Below the pieces are notes generated by a model, which made no database searches, had not been told where the DNA came from, and saw only the letters and a list, made by a program, of their open reading frames with translations. The position numbers and the translations under genes are program-made. This document shows positions 8,091-15,835 of a stretch of DNA of 64,000 nucleotides, one piece after another. Position 1 is the first letter of the stretch; every line of letters begins with the position of its first letter. Origin of the DNA: Bradyrhizobium sp. AUGA SZCCT0283 (GTDB lineage Bacteria > Pseudomonadota > Alphaproteobacteria > Rhizobiales > Xanthobacteraceae); contig NZ_JAFCLU010000022.1 of the NCBI RefSeq assembly GCF_018130385.1, positions 1 to 64,000 on the forward strand, read 5' to 3'.

Positions 8091-8172
8091 ATCGTATCCG
8101 ATTAAATCGGAAGGCTTGACATCTGGACATGTCGGCGCTTTATACACCGCATTCGATTGTATCGTACACGAT
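8091..8172 (+). promoter_or_regulatory. Divergent control region: promoter plus two matching operator candidates
   Basis: ATCGTATCCGAT (8091-8102) and ATCGTACACGAT (8161-8172, a perfect inverted repeat with 5-base arms) share ten of twelve bases. The first also runs into a perfect 7-base-arm palindrome TCCGATTAAATCGGA (8097-8111). Between them is a plus-strand promoter, TTGACA (8116-8121) and TTTATA (8139-8144) with a 17-base spacer. The second site would sit at about +10, so a bound MarR dimer could block transcription toward the VOC gene, while the first site sits near the marR start. Confidence 0.6.
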
Positions 8173-8262
8173 CTAACTAAGCAATCTACCTCTGCACCCG
8201 TCAAGACGAGAACCACGGCGCGTTGGGAACATCCCAGCCACCACAACACAAAGGAGAGAACC

Positions 8263-8958
8263 ATGTCAGACCTCAAGGAACGCACCGACACCACCTCCGC
8301 CGAAACGAACGCCGCGCCGGCGGTCGACCTGAAGCTCGAAATCGTCGTCATCCCCGTCTCCGACGTCGAACGCGCCAAGCAGTTTTATGCAAAACTCGGC
8401 TGGCGGCTCGACGCCGATTTCGCCGGCCCGGACGATTACCGCGTGATCCAGTTCACCCCGCCCGGCTCCAACGCCTCGGTGATCTTCGGCCAGAATGTCA
8501 CCTCGGCCGCGCCCGGCTCCGCGCAGGGCCTTTACCTCGTCGTTTCCGACATCGAAGCCGCCCGCAACGCGTTGCTCGGCCGGGGCGTTGCGATCAGTGA
8601 AGCGTTTCACGCCGGCGGCGACGTGCACGTTGGCCCGGACGAGCCCTATCTGTTTGGACGAGTCCGGCTGAGCGGCCCGGATCCGGCGCGCGGCAGCTAC
8701 CGTTCGTATGCCTCGTTCAGCGATCCCGACGGCAATGGCTGGCTGCTGCAGGAAGTCACCGCGCGGTTGCCCGGACGCATCGACGGCAACGGCACCTCGT
8801 TCACCTCGCCGGCTGATCTCGCCGCCGCGTTCCGCCGGGCGGCCGCCGCCCATGGCGAGTACGAAGAGCGGAACGGCGGCAAGCACGATGAGAACTGGCC
8901 GGACTGGTACGCCGATTACATCGTCAACGAACAGCACGGCCAGCAGCACGCCGCATGA
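8263..8958 (+). CDS. VOC-family (glyoxalase-like) protein
   Basis: 231 residues from ATG 8263, preceded by AAGGAGAG. After an N-terminal tail the glyoxalase fold starts at LKLEIVVIPVSDVERAKQFYAKLGW; VIQFTPPGSNASVIFG and GLYLVVSDIEAARNALLGRG follow, and the second half closes with SYASFSDPDGNGWLLQEV, the metal-ligand end of the domain. A C-terminal extension rich in charged residues (RRAAAAHGEYEERNGGKHDENWPDWY) is common in VOC proteins next to MarR regulators. It is the first gene of a likely two-gene unit with the cupin at 9041, controlled by the divergent MarR. Confidence 0.88.
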   Translation: MSDLKERTDTTSAETNAAPAVDLKLEIVVIPVSDVERAKQFYAKLGWRLDADFAGPDDYRVIQFTPPGSNASVIFGQNVTSAAPGSAQGLYLVVSDIEAARNALLGRGVAISEAFHAGGDVHVGPDEPYLFGRVRLSGPDPARGSYRSYASFSDPDGNGWLLQEVTARLPGRIDGNGTSFTSPADLAAAFRRAAAAHGEYEERNGGKHDENWPDWYADYIVNEQHGQQHAA

Positions 8959-9040
8959 GCAGGCGAAGCTGTCACCGGCGGCGGTTCGCCCAGTGCGTTC
9001 GCCGCCGGTGAGGCCGCCAGCCCAACAAGGAGGATTCACC

Positions 9041-9529
9041 ATGCGTATGTCATCCAAAAGCGTCTCATTCATTTCGCTTCCCGCGCTCGCGCTGGCCGTG
9101 ATGCTTTCGGCCGGAACGGCATCGGCTCAGTCCATACAGGGCGCCGCGGGTGATCGAACCGCAACATCATCCGAGCGACGCGACGATCTGGCCGGCAAGC
9201 TTGTGCGGCGCGTGATCCAGCGCGCGCCCTCTTCGATACCGGGCCGCGAGATCGTGCAGGTGGAGACGGAGATTCCGGTCGGAGTCGAATCCGGATGGCA
9301 CGTTCATCCCGGCGAAGAGGTCGGCTTCATCGTCGCCGGCAATGTCGAAATGCAAGTCCAGGGACGTCCCACCGTCATCCTGCATGCCGGCGACGGATTT
9401 CTCATCCCGCCGCGGACGCCGCACAATGCGCGCGACCTCGGTCCGGAGACGGGACGGATGCTGTCGACCTACATCGTCGAGCAAGGCCAGCCGCTCGCGT
9501 CATTCGTCGGACAGCATGTCGAGAAGTAG
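9041..9529 (+). CDS. Exported cupin-domain protein
   Basis: 162 residues from ATG 9041, with an AAGGAGG site. A Sec signal peptide is clear: positive N-terminus (MRMSSKS), hydrophobic core (ISLPALALAVML), then AGTASAQ with a probable cut after ASA. The mature part is a single cupin: GWHVHPGEEVGFIVAGNVEM (metal-binding His, His, Glu) and GDGFLIPPRTPHNARD (second cupin motif with His). It is probably a periplasmic metal-binding protein of unknown substrate. It lies 82 bases behind the VOC gene on the same strand. Confidence 0.88.
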   Translation: MRMSSKSVSFISLPALALAVMLSAGTASAQSIQGAAGDRTATSSERRDDLAGKLVRRVIQRAPSSIPGREIVQVETEIPVGVESGWHVHPGEEVGFIVAGNVEMQVQGRPTVILHAGDGFLIPPRTPHNARDLGPETGRMLSTYIVEQGQPLASFVGQHVEK

Positions 9530-9600
9530 TCGACACTTTCCGATTCAGTTTTCAAACAACCCCGCCGTCAGTGATTTTGTCGCAACCATTGCCTCCACAT

Positions 9601-9684
9601 CGTCATTGCGAGCGCAGCGAAGCAATCCATAGAGCGGCTTGCCGAGACATGGATTGCTTCGTCGCTTCGCTCCTCGCAATGACG
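9601..9684. repeat. Intergenic palindromic element, family A (CGTCATTGCGAGC type)
   Basis: An inverted repeat starting CGTCATTGCGAGCGCAGCG and ending in its complement, with AAGCAATCCAT/ATGGATTGCTT inside each arm. The same arms recur at 17410, 18072, 25582, 32148, 47674 and 55697. It lies between the convergent cupin and MFS genes and could act as a bidirectional terminator or as a mobile palindromic unit. Confidence 0.85.
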
Positions 9685-9695
9685 GCGTGGGAGGC

Positions 9696-10907
9696 TCACG
9701 CCGGTGCTGGCACAGCCCGCGCCACCGGCATCGGCCGGAACGTCATGATGATCAGGAACGCGCCGAGCCCCATGATCCACGAGCCGATATAGAGCCAGGC
9801 GTAACTGGCAAACGTGTCGTAGATCAGACCGCCGGCCAGCGGACCCGTTGCCATGCCGAGGCTGCCGGCCATCGCGGTGCCGCCGATCACGGTGCCCATC
9901 ATCCGCAGCGGAAAGTTTTCGCGCACCAGAACGGCATAGAGCGGCATGGTGCCGGCATAGATGAAGCCGAACAGCGCCGCGACCGCATAGAACGCGGCGA
10001 GCTCGCGCACGAAGACATAACCGAGCGCGCCGAACGCCTGCGCCAGCAAGCCGAACACGAGCACGCGCTTGGCGCCGAAGCGATCGCCGAGCAGGCCGAA
10101 GGCGATGCGGCCGCCCATCCCGGCGAGGCCTTCCACGCTGTAGATGGTGACGGCCGCGATCATCGGGATGCCGCAACTGATGGCATAGCTCACGGTGTGG
10201 ATGATCGGACCGGAATGCGTGGCGCAGCAGAAGAAGTTTGTCGCGATCAGGATGATGAATTGCGGCGAGCGCAGCGCCTGCGCCAGCGTCATGTCCGGTT
10301 CCGCCGGCGCGTTCGACGGCGCGGACGCCCCGCTCTCGAGCGCGGGCGCACGGCGCACCAGCAGCGAAACCGGGATCATGATCGCCGCGACGACAAGGGC
10401 CACGATCTGCATCGAGGTCCGCCAGTCATGGTTCGAGACCAGCCAGGCGGCGAGCGGCGACATCGTCATCGGCGCCATGCCCATGCCGGCCGAGACCAGC
10501 GACACGGCGAGGCCGCGATGGGTATCGAACCAGCCGGTGACGCAGGCCATCATCGGCGCGAAGATCGCGGCGATCGAGCCGCCGACCAGCAGCCCGAAGA
10601 CGAACTGAAAGACGACCAGCGATGTCGCAAAGCTCGCGAGCCCCAGGCTCGCCGCCAGCACGACCGAGCCCGTCAGCACCACCGGCAGCGGCCCCAGCCG
10701 GTCCGACAAGGTGCCCCAGATCATGCTGGTGAAGGCCATGGCGAGAAAGCCGATGGTCATGGCGCTGGATATGCCGGTGACCGACCAGCCGGTATCCCGC
10801 GCAATCGGCTGCAGGAACACCGGCAGCGAGAACATGCCGCCGATTGCGACGCAGCCGAGCAAGCCCCCGGCTGCGACGATCACCCAGCGATAGTGAGAAT
10901 TTTCCAT
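9696..10907 (-). CDS. MFS transporter
   Basis: 403 residues with about twelve hydrophobic segments. It opens HYRWVIVAAGGLLGCVAIGG (TM1); the loop after TM2 has WGTLSDRLGPLPVV, the MFS motif A. TM5 has LVSAGMGMAPMTMSPLAAWL, typical of the oxalate/formate-like MFS group, and GRIAFGLLGDRFGAKRVL is the repeated motif A between TM8 and TM9. Start codon ATG at 10907. It is an inner-membrane transporter, probably of organic anions; the substrate is not predictable. It stands alone, with palindromic elements on both sides. Confidence 0.88.
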   Translation of the reverse strand: MENSHYRWVIVAAGGLLGCVAIGGMFSLPVFLQPIARDTGWSVTGISSAMTIGFLAMAFTSMIWGTLSDRLGPLPVVLTGSVVLAASLGLASFATSLVVFQFVFGLLVGGSIAAIFAPMMACVTGWFDTHRGLAVSLVSAGMGMAPMTMSPLAAWLVSNHDWRTSMQIVALVVAAIMIPVSLLVRRAPALESGASAPSNAPAEPDMTLAQALRSPQFIILIATNFFCCATHSGPIIHTVSYAISCGIPMIAAVTIYSVEGLAGMGGRIAFGLLGDRFGAKRVLVFGLLAQAFGALGYVFVRELAAFYAVAALFGFIYAGTMPLYAVLVRENFPLRMMGTVIGGTAMAGSLGMATGPLAGGLIYDTFASYAWLYIGSWIMGLGAFLIIMTFRPMPVARAVPAPA

Positions 10908-11179
10908 TCCGTGATCTCCACTTTAGCTCTCTCTGAGTGGAAGACGAACGGGATGGGTGGAAGCCGACAGACCGACGAGCATGCCGCCTCACTTTTTTGC
11001 GAGGGAAAGGCGAAGCAGCAAGGCGCTTCTCTCCCCTGCGTATTGATCTCCGCCGGGCGCCGAGGGCACAATAGCGCTGCGTCTCCCGATATGGCGGAAT
11101 ACGCTACGCTATTCCGCCCTACAGCCCATGATCACCGGCAGCGGTCCGGAGACATTCACCGAAATATGCCAACCAGACC
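10908..11179. other. Intergenic region with one palindrome
   Basis: 272 bases between the divergent MFS and deformylase-like genes. It contains GGCGGAAT (11093-11100) and ATTCCGCC (11111-11118), an inverted repeat with a ten-base loop and a CCTAC tail, resembling a further palindromic repeat family of Bradyrhizobium. No strong promoter was picked out by eye. Confidence 0.5.
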
Positions 11180-11677
11180 ATGACCATCCGCCCGATCATC
11201 CGCTACCCCGACCCTCGGCTAGCGCTCCCGGCGCAGCCTGTCACCGTATTTGACGACGCGCTGCGCGAACTGGCGAGAGACCTCCTGGAGACCATGCACG
11301 CCGCTCCGGGGATCGGGATCACCGCACCGCACATCGGCATCCCCCTGCGGGTCGTGGTGCTCGACCTCGACGCGACCGATGGCGCGCGGACCTACGTCAA
11401 TCCGGAGATCATCTGGGCATCATCAGAGATGATCCCGCATCAGGAAGGCAGCGTCTCGATGCCGGGGGTCAACGACGAGATCGAACGTCATGCGCGCGTC
11501 CGGATCAGCTATCAGGACGTCCACGGCAACCTGCAGACCGAGGAATCGGCGGGACTGCGCGCGGTCTGCCACCAGCACGAGATCGATCAGCTGAACGGCC
11601 TGTTCTGGATCAGGCGGCTGTCCCGCCTCAAGCGCGAGCGGCTGATCAGGCGGTTTGAGAAGATGTCGCGCAGTTGA
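11180..11677 (+). CDS. Peptide deformylase homologue lacking two metal ligands
   Basis: 165 residues with the overall deformylase fold pattern. Motif 1 is GIGITAPHIG (residues 44-53), where true deformylases have GxGxAAxQ. Motif 2 is QEGSVSMPG, so the metal-binding Cys of EGCLS is Ser91. Motif 3 is HQHEIDQLNG, so the second His of HExDH is Gln137, while His133 and Glu134 remain. The codons read plainly (AGC and CAG). With two of three metal ligands and the motif 1 Gln changed, normal Fe/Zn-dependent deformylation is unlikely. The gene is intact, so it may have another role. A housekeeping def must be elsewhere, since no fmt neighbour is seen. Confidence 0.85.
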   Translation: MTIRPIIRYPDPRLALPAQPVTVFDDALRELARDLLETMHAAPGIGITAPHIGIPLRVVVLDLDATDGARTYVNPEIIWASSEMIPHQEGSVSMPGVNDEIERHARVRISYQDVHGNLQTEESAGLRAVCHQHEIDQLNGLFWIRRLSRLKRERLIRRFEKMSRS

Positions 11678-11801
11678 GATGAATACGCCCCTCCATTAAG
11701 ATTACGTCTTAACTAATAATTAATTATGCCTTTGCGGGCACGAAAGGCAGGGCTTAGCGTTTTGGGAATGCTGCTCAGTAACCTACCAATGGGTGAGTGC
11801 C

Positions 11802-12134
11802 ATGACCTATAGAATGACGTTTATCGCGTCTCTCGGTGTAGTCGCGCTTGTCCTTGCCACGGGCGAGACATTTGCCGATCCAGGCGTAGCGCGCGGTGCA
11901 GGGGTTGCTCCGGCGCGTCCGGCTTTCCCGTCATTCCCCCGACATCACCATCACCGAGGCGGCTTCTTCCCTGCAACCGGAGGCGTCTTCTATGGCCTGC
12001 CGAATGAAGTTCGCGAACCGGTGGTAGAGGCTCCGCCGCCGAAAACATCGGACGACCTCCGTTACACCTGCGTATTGGATATCCCCTGGGACTATGTCCA
12101 TCGGTGTCCGCAGTTTACGACGCCTCGTCAGTAG
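11802..12134 (+). CDS. Small exported His-rich hypothetical protein
   Basis: 110 residues from ATG 11802 (a GGTGAG site lies just upstream; a GTG three codons earlier is the alternative). The N-terminus MTYRMTFIASLGVVALVLA is a signal peptide with a likely cut near TFADPG. The mature part has a HHHH run flanked by aromatic/Gly residues (FPRHHHHRGGFF), a Pro-rich patch (VVEAPPPKTSDD) and two Cys (YTCVLDI, HRCPQF), which could form a disulfide in the periplasm. No family was recognised. It is probably a small periplasmic or outer-surface protein, perhaps metal-binding. Confidence 0.65.
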   Translation: MTYRMTFIASLGVVALVLATGETFADPGVARGAGVAPARPAFPSFPRHHHHRGGFFPATGGVFYGLPNEVREPVVEAPPPKTSDDLRYTCVLDIPWDYVHRCPQFTTPRQ

Positions 12135-12371
12135 TTTTTTCGAGCACCGGTGTGCCGGGGCTGTTCCGCGGCGGCGCCTTGGGCCGACGGCAAAGCGCAC
12201 ACGGTAAATATCGTGCTTGCCGATGAGATTTGCGTTCGCTTGAATTGTGAAAGAAGCCGTATCGGTTGCCGGCTCCTTTCAGCGTTCACTCCACGAGTTA
12301 GCCGCGCCAGGAATTCGCGCGTCGGCCGACGCACCCTCTCCTTCGCCGCTGCCGGCCCGAGATGAACCGAA

Positions 12372-15300
12372 TTACGCATCAAACAACGCCTGCACATCTT
12401 CTTCCGTGAGAGCCGACGCGATCCGCCCGTCGCGATCGAACAGACTGTCGGCGAGTGCGCGCTTCCTGGCCTTGAGTTCGTCCATCTTTTCTTCGATCGT
12501 GCCTGACGCCACGAGCCGATAGACGAAAACCGCCTTGTCCTGGCCGATGCGATGGGCGCGATCGATGGCTTGTTCTTCGACCGCGGGATTCCACCAGGGA
12601 TCGAAGATGATCACCGTGTCTGCCGCCGTCAGATTGAGCCCGACGCCGCCTGCCTTCAGGCTGACCAGGAAAACGTCGCTGGCTCCATTCTGAAAACCGT
12701 CGATCGCATTCTTGCGGTCCCTGGTTTCTCCGGTCAGCACGCTGTAGCGAATGCGCTCGGCATCGAAGCGCTTTCGGATCAGATCGAGCATCGAGGTGAA
12801 TTGCGAGAAGACAATGATCTTGCGGCCCTCGCTCAACAGCTCCAACACCATTTCCATCAGGCGATCGAGCTTGGCGGAAGGTCGCTGGACACCATCATCG
12901 AGCTTCAGGAGCAACGGATCGCAACAGGCCTGTCGCATTCTGAGCAGCGCTTCGAGCACGATGATGTGGCTCCGCGCCAGGCCGCGCTGCGCGATCGCCT
13001 TGCGAACCTTGTCCGACATCGACAGGCGGATCGAATCGTAGAGGTCGCGCTGGCTGCCCTCCAATGCGATGCGCTCGACGATCTCGCTCTTGGCGGGCAG
13101 TTCGGTCGCGACCTCCGTCTTGGTCCGGCGCAGCAGAAACGGTTTGACCCGGCGCGCCAGCGCAGTCGCGCGTTGCTTGTCGGCGCGCTTCTCGATCGGG
13201 AGGCGCCAAAGGCGGGAAAACGCGGCCTTGTCGCCGAGATAGCCGGGGTTGGCGAAACTCATGATCGACCAGAGCTCGCCGAGATGATTTTCCATCGGCG
13301 TTCCCGTCAGGCAGAAGCGGTGCCGCGCCTTGACGTCGCGCAGCCAGCGGGTCGTCGCGGCATTGGGGTTCTTGACCGTTTGCGCTTCGTCCAGCACCGC
13401 CATGTGCCAATCGCGCGACAATAGGACCTCGCGATCCCGCGCGATCAGGGGATAGGTGGTCAGCACTACGTCATGTTCGGGAATCGCCGCAAAATTCTGC
13501 TTGCGGCCGGAGCCGTGGAGGATGAGAACTCGCAGATCTGGCGCAAATCGCCGTGCTTCGCTGAACCAATTGGTCATCAGGCTGGTCGGCGCGACGATCA
13601 GCGCAGGTTGCGCGAGATTGCCGCGCGCCTTCTCCAGCGCCAGCAGCGCCAAAATCTGTACGGTCTTGCCGAGCCCCATGTCGTCAGCGAGCACCCCGCC
13701 CAGGCCGCTCTCGCGCAGCAGATCGAGCCAGGCCACACCTTGCGCCTGGTAAGGCCGAAGCTCGGCGCGAAAGCCTTCCGGCAGCGGCAGATTGCTCAAG
13801 CCTCGAGCCCGGAAGAGGTCCGCAAGACGACGAAGATTGTCGGCGCCGCGGAAGACGAATTTCTCGTTTTCCAGCGCCAGCAGCGGCACGACCTCGGCAC
13901 GCGACAGCCTGATCTTCCCGGACGCATCCGCGAAAACGCCGCTCAGCCGCAGACCATGCAGCGCCAGCACCAACGGCAGGAAGCGATCCGCGGCGAGCGA
14001 AAGATGGCGGCCGTCGGCGAGCGGCAGATAGAAATGATCACCCGCTTCGGCGAGCTGCCTGATCAGGTCCGGGGCAAAGTCGGGCGTCGAAACCAGTGCG
14101 GCCAGCAGCGGCGCAAGATCGCGCCGCTCGCCGTCGATTTCGACCCCGAGCGCCAGCTCGAACCAGTCGATGCCGCTCGATTCGAACTCCGCATCGAAGT
14201 CGCCCGACGACATCGCCAACCGATAGGGAAAATTGTCATCAACGACGATCTCGAAACCCTCCGCCTGCAGTCCCGCTGCGTGCAGGTTGAGAAAATCGAG
14301 CCAGTCGTCGGGCTCCTTCAGCGTCAGGTCGCGGGCATGCCGATGGTCGAGCGACGGGAACGCCGCCCTGGCCTCGACAAAACTGAAATCGGAGAGACGT
14401 TTGCGCGCCGCCCTCTCCTTGCCCGGGCGGCGCGTGATCGAATAGACCTGTCCGGCGTGGAAGGCTTCCATCCGGCTTGCCCGTTCCGATGCCTCGATCT
14501 CGATCGGCCCGTAGCGGAAACTGAGATGCGCCACGGCGATCTTCCGGTCAATTTCTTGCTTGTAACCGTAGTAATAGCCGCTCGCATTCACGTGGCCGCG
14601 CTGCAGACGCAAGATCAGGACCGGGTCCTCGTCGATCTCGACCGCGGGCGCGGGCGCCCCGGGCAACAGCCCGTGGTGACGTTCCGGCAATGCCTGGCCG
14701 AGACGGCGCGACACTTCCGCGACTTGGGCACGCGGGATCGCCGGCGCCGACAAGAGCTGGCAGGCAAGCCGCGGCGGCAGGTTCAGCTCCACCGGTCCGA
14801 TCGTCCCGCCCGCCTCGTCGACATAGACCGGCGGTTCGGCATTGAGCGCGATCGTTCCCGGGACAATGAGCTGCGGAGCAACGCCGCGCTTGTCGGCCTG
14901 GCGCCACTCAACCCGCCCTTCGCGCGGCTCTCCCCAGCGTAACGGCGGTCGTTTATGATCGAGCCAGAACGCGCGGCCGGTCGCGACGATCCGCTGCAAC
15001 AGCTCGACCGATTGCGGTTGCTCGCGATAGCTGTATCGGCTCGAACGGCGCGAAAGCTGCGTCAGAATGTCGATATCGGCGTCGCGGTAATATTTCGGCG
15101 CACGTTCCGCGACAAAGTCGTGCACGCTGGGTTGCGCGTAATTGGTGGCGAAATCTCCGCCTTTCAATACGCGGAGCGAACGTAGCGAGATCGCCAGAAC
15201 AGGTGTTTGCGCGCCATCGTGAGACGGACCGAGGCAATAGAGCAGGCGCTGGTTCAACTCGGCAGGATAGTCGTCGCCGCGCAACGCCGTGCCAAACTTC

Positions 15301-15689
15301 TCAAGCCATTCGTTGATTTCGTAAGGCAGAGGTGGCGGGGCCCGGGGCGCCGGCTCACCTTGCTTGCCCGCCCTCGCGGTATTGGGCGGCTGCGGCTTTC
15401 CGCTCAGAGCTTCCAGCAAGGTCGCCACCACATGCTTGCAGTTGAACGTCATCGGACAACTGCATTCGCCGTCGAGGGCGTCGAGCCGGTCGTGACCGAA
15501 ATCCAGTTGAATATCGACACGATATTTGCTGGCTGAGCTTCCCCGCACCTTGGCCCGAATGTGCGTCAGGTCTTCGCTGATCTCCAGTTCGCTGACGCGC
15601 CCTTGGGCCTTGTAGACGTGGCCCTTCTCGACCGCCGAACGGCTGAAGAACTCATAGATGTGTTTGGGCTTCAATACGTCCGAGAGCAC
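12372..15689 (-). CDS. SWIM zinc finger / SNF2-type helicase-related ATPase
   Basis: About 1105 residues. A SWIM zinc finger lies near the N-terminus (CSCPMTFNCKH, residues ~76-86). A long middle region follows, then the SNF2 ATPase: LADDMGLGKTVQIL (Walker A), LIVAPTSLMTNW (Ia), VLDEAQTVKN (DEAQ, motif II), CLTGTPMENHLGELWSI (III), and the helicase C lobe IIVFSQFTSMLDL, LKAGGVGLNLTAADTV and AIDRAHRIGQDKAV (VI). The size and SWIM-SNF2 layout match the bacterial HepA/RapA-like family. GTG 15689 is my choice because conserved sequence starts at about VLKPKHIYEFFS; the TTG at 15737 is possible. Role: ATP-driven remodelling of DNA-protein or RNA polymerase complexes. Confidence 0.85.
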   Translation of the reverse strand: MLSDVLKPKHIYEFFSRSAVEKGHVYKAQGRVSELEISEDLTHIRAKVRGSSASKYRVDIQLDFGHDRLDALDGECSCPMTFNCKHVVATLLEALSGKPQPPNTARAGKQGEPAPRAPPPLPYEINEWLEKFGTALRGDDYPAELNQRLLYCLGPSHDGAQTPVLAISLRSLRVLKGGDFATNYAQPSVHDFVAERAPKYYRDADIDILTQLSRRSSRYSYREQPQSVELLQRIVATGRAFWLDHKRPPLRWGEPREGRVEWRQADKRGVAPQLIVPGTIALNAEPPVYVDEAGGTIGPVELNLPPRLACQLLSAPAIPRAQVAEVSRRLGQALPERHHGLLPGAPAPAVEIDEDPVLILRLQRGHVNASGYYYGYKQEIDRKIAVAHLSFRYGPIEIEASERASRMEAFHAGQVYSITRRPGKERAARKRLSDFSFVEARAAFPSLDHRHARDLTLKEPDDWLDFLNLHAAGLQAEGFEIVVDDNFPYRLAMSSGDFDAEFESSGIDWFELALGVEIDGERRDLAPLLAALVSTPDFAPDLIRQLAEAGDHFYLPLADGRHLSLAADRFLPLVLALHGLRLSGVFADASGKIRLSRAEVVPLLALENEKFVFRGADNLRRLADLFRARGLSNLPLPEGFRAELRPYQAQGVAWLDLLRESGLGGVLADDMGLGKTVQILALLALEKARGNLAQPALIVAPTSLMTNWFSEARRFAPDLRVLILHGSGRKQNFAAIPEHDVVLTTYPLIARDREVLLSRDWHMAVLDEAQTVKNPNAATTRWLRDVKARHRFCLTGTPMENHLGELWSIMSFANPGYLGDKAAFSRLWRLPIEKRADKQRATALARRVKPFLLRRTKTEVATELPAKSEIVERIALEGSQRDLYDSIRLSMSDKVRKAIAQRGLARSHIIVLEALLRMRQACCDPLLLKLDDGVQRPSAKLDRLMEMVLELLSEGRKIIVFSQFTSMLDLIRKRFDAERIRYSVLTGETRDRKNAIDGFQNGASDVFLVSLKAGGVGLNLTAADTVIIFDPWWNPAVEEQAIDRAHRIGQDKAVFVYRLVASGTIEEKMDELKARKRALADSLFDRDGRIASALTEEDVQALFDA

Positions 15690-15747
15690 GTGAACCAATC
15701 CACAACGGTGGAAACCAGCCGGAGCTGAAGATGGCAAGTTGAAATCA

Positions 15748-15835
15748 TCATGCCCACTCGATCGTCCCCGGCGGCTTGCTCGTCACGTCATACAACACCC
15801 GGTTGACGCCCTTCAACTCGTTGATGGTGCGCATT
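15748..15835 (-). repeat. Displaced guaA 3' end, copy 1 (candidate attachment-site remnant)
   Basis: On the minus strand this reads TINELKGVNRVLYDVTS, then KPPGTIEWA and a stop, almost identical to the last ~28 codons of the intact guaA at 23432-25030 (which ends TIEWE). It has no start of its own and no upstream guaA sequence. It is one of three copies of the guaA 3' end within 8 kb, in the same orientation, as left by site-specific integration into guaA. Confidence 0.8.

Noticed and set aside
9639..11183. A 514-codon open frame antisense to the MFS gene at 9696
   Set aside because: Low-complexity His/Arg/Asp/Gly composition, starts inside a palindromic element, and is covered by a clear transporter gene.
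13473..14942. A 489-codon open frame within the SNF2 gene, opposite strand
   Set aside because: No motif and shadow-like composition; the SNF2 motifs on the minus strand are continuous across it.
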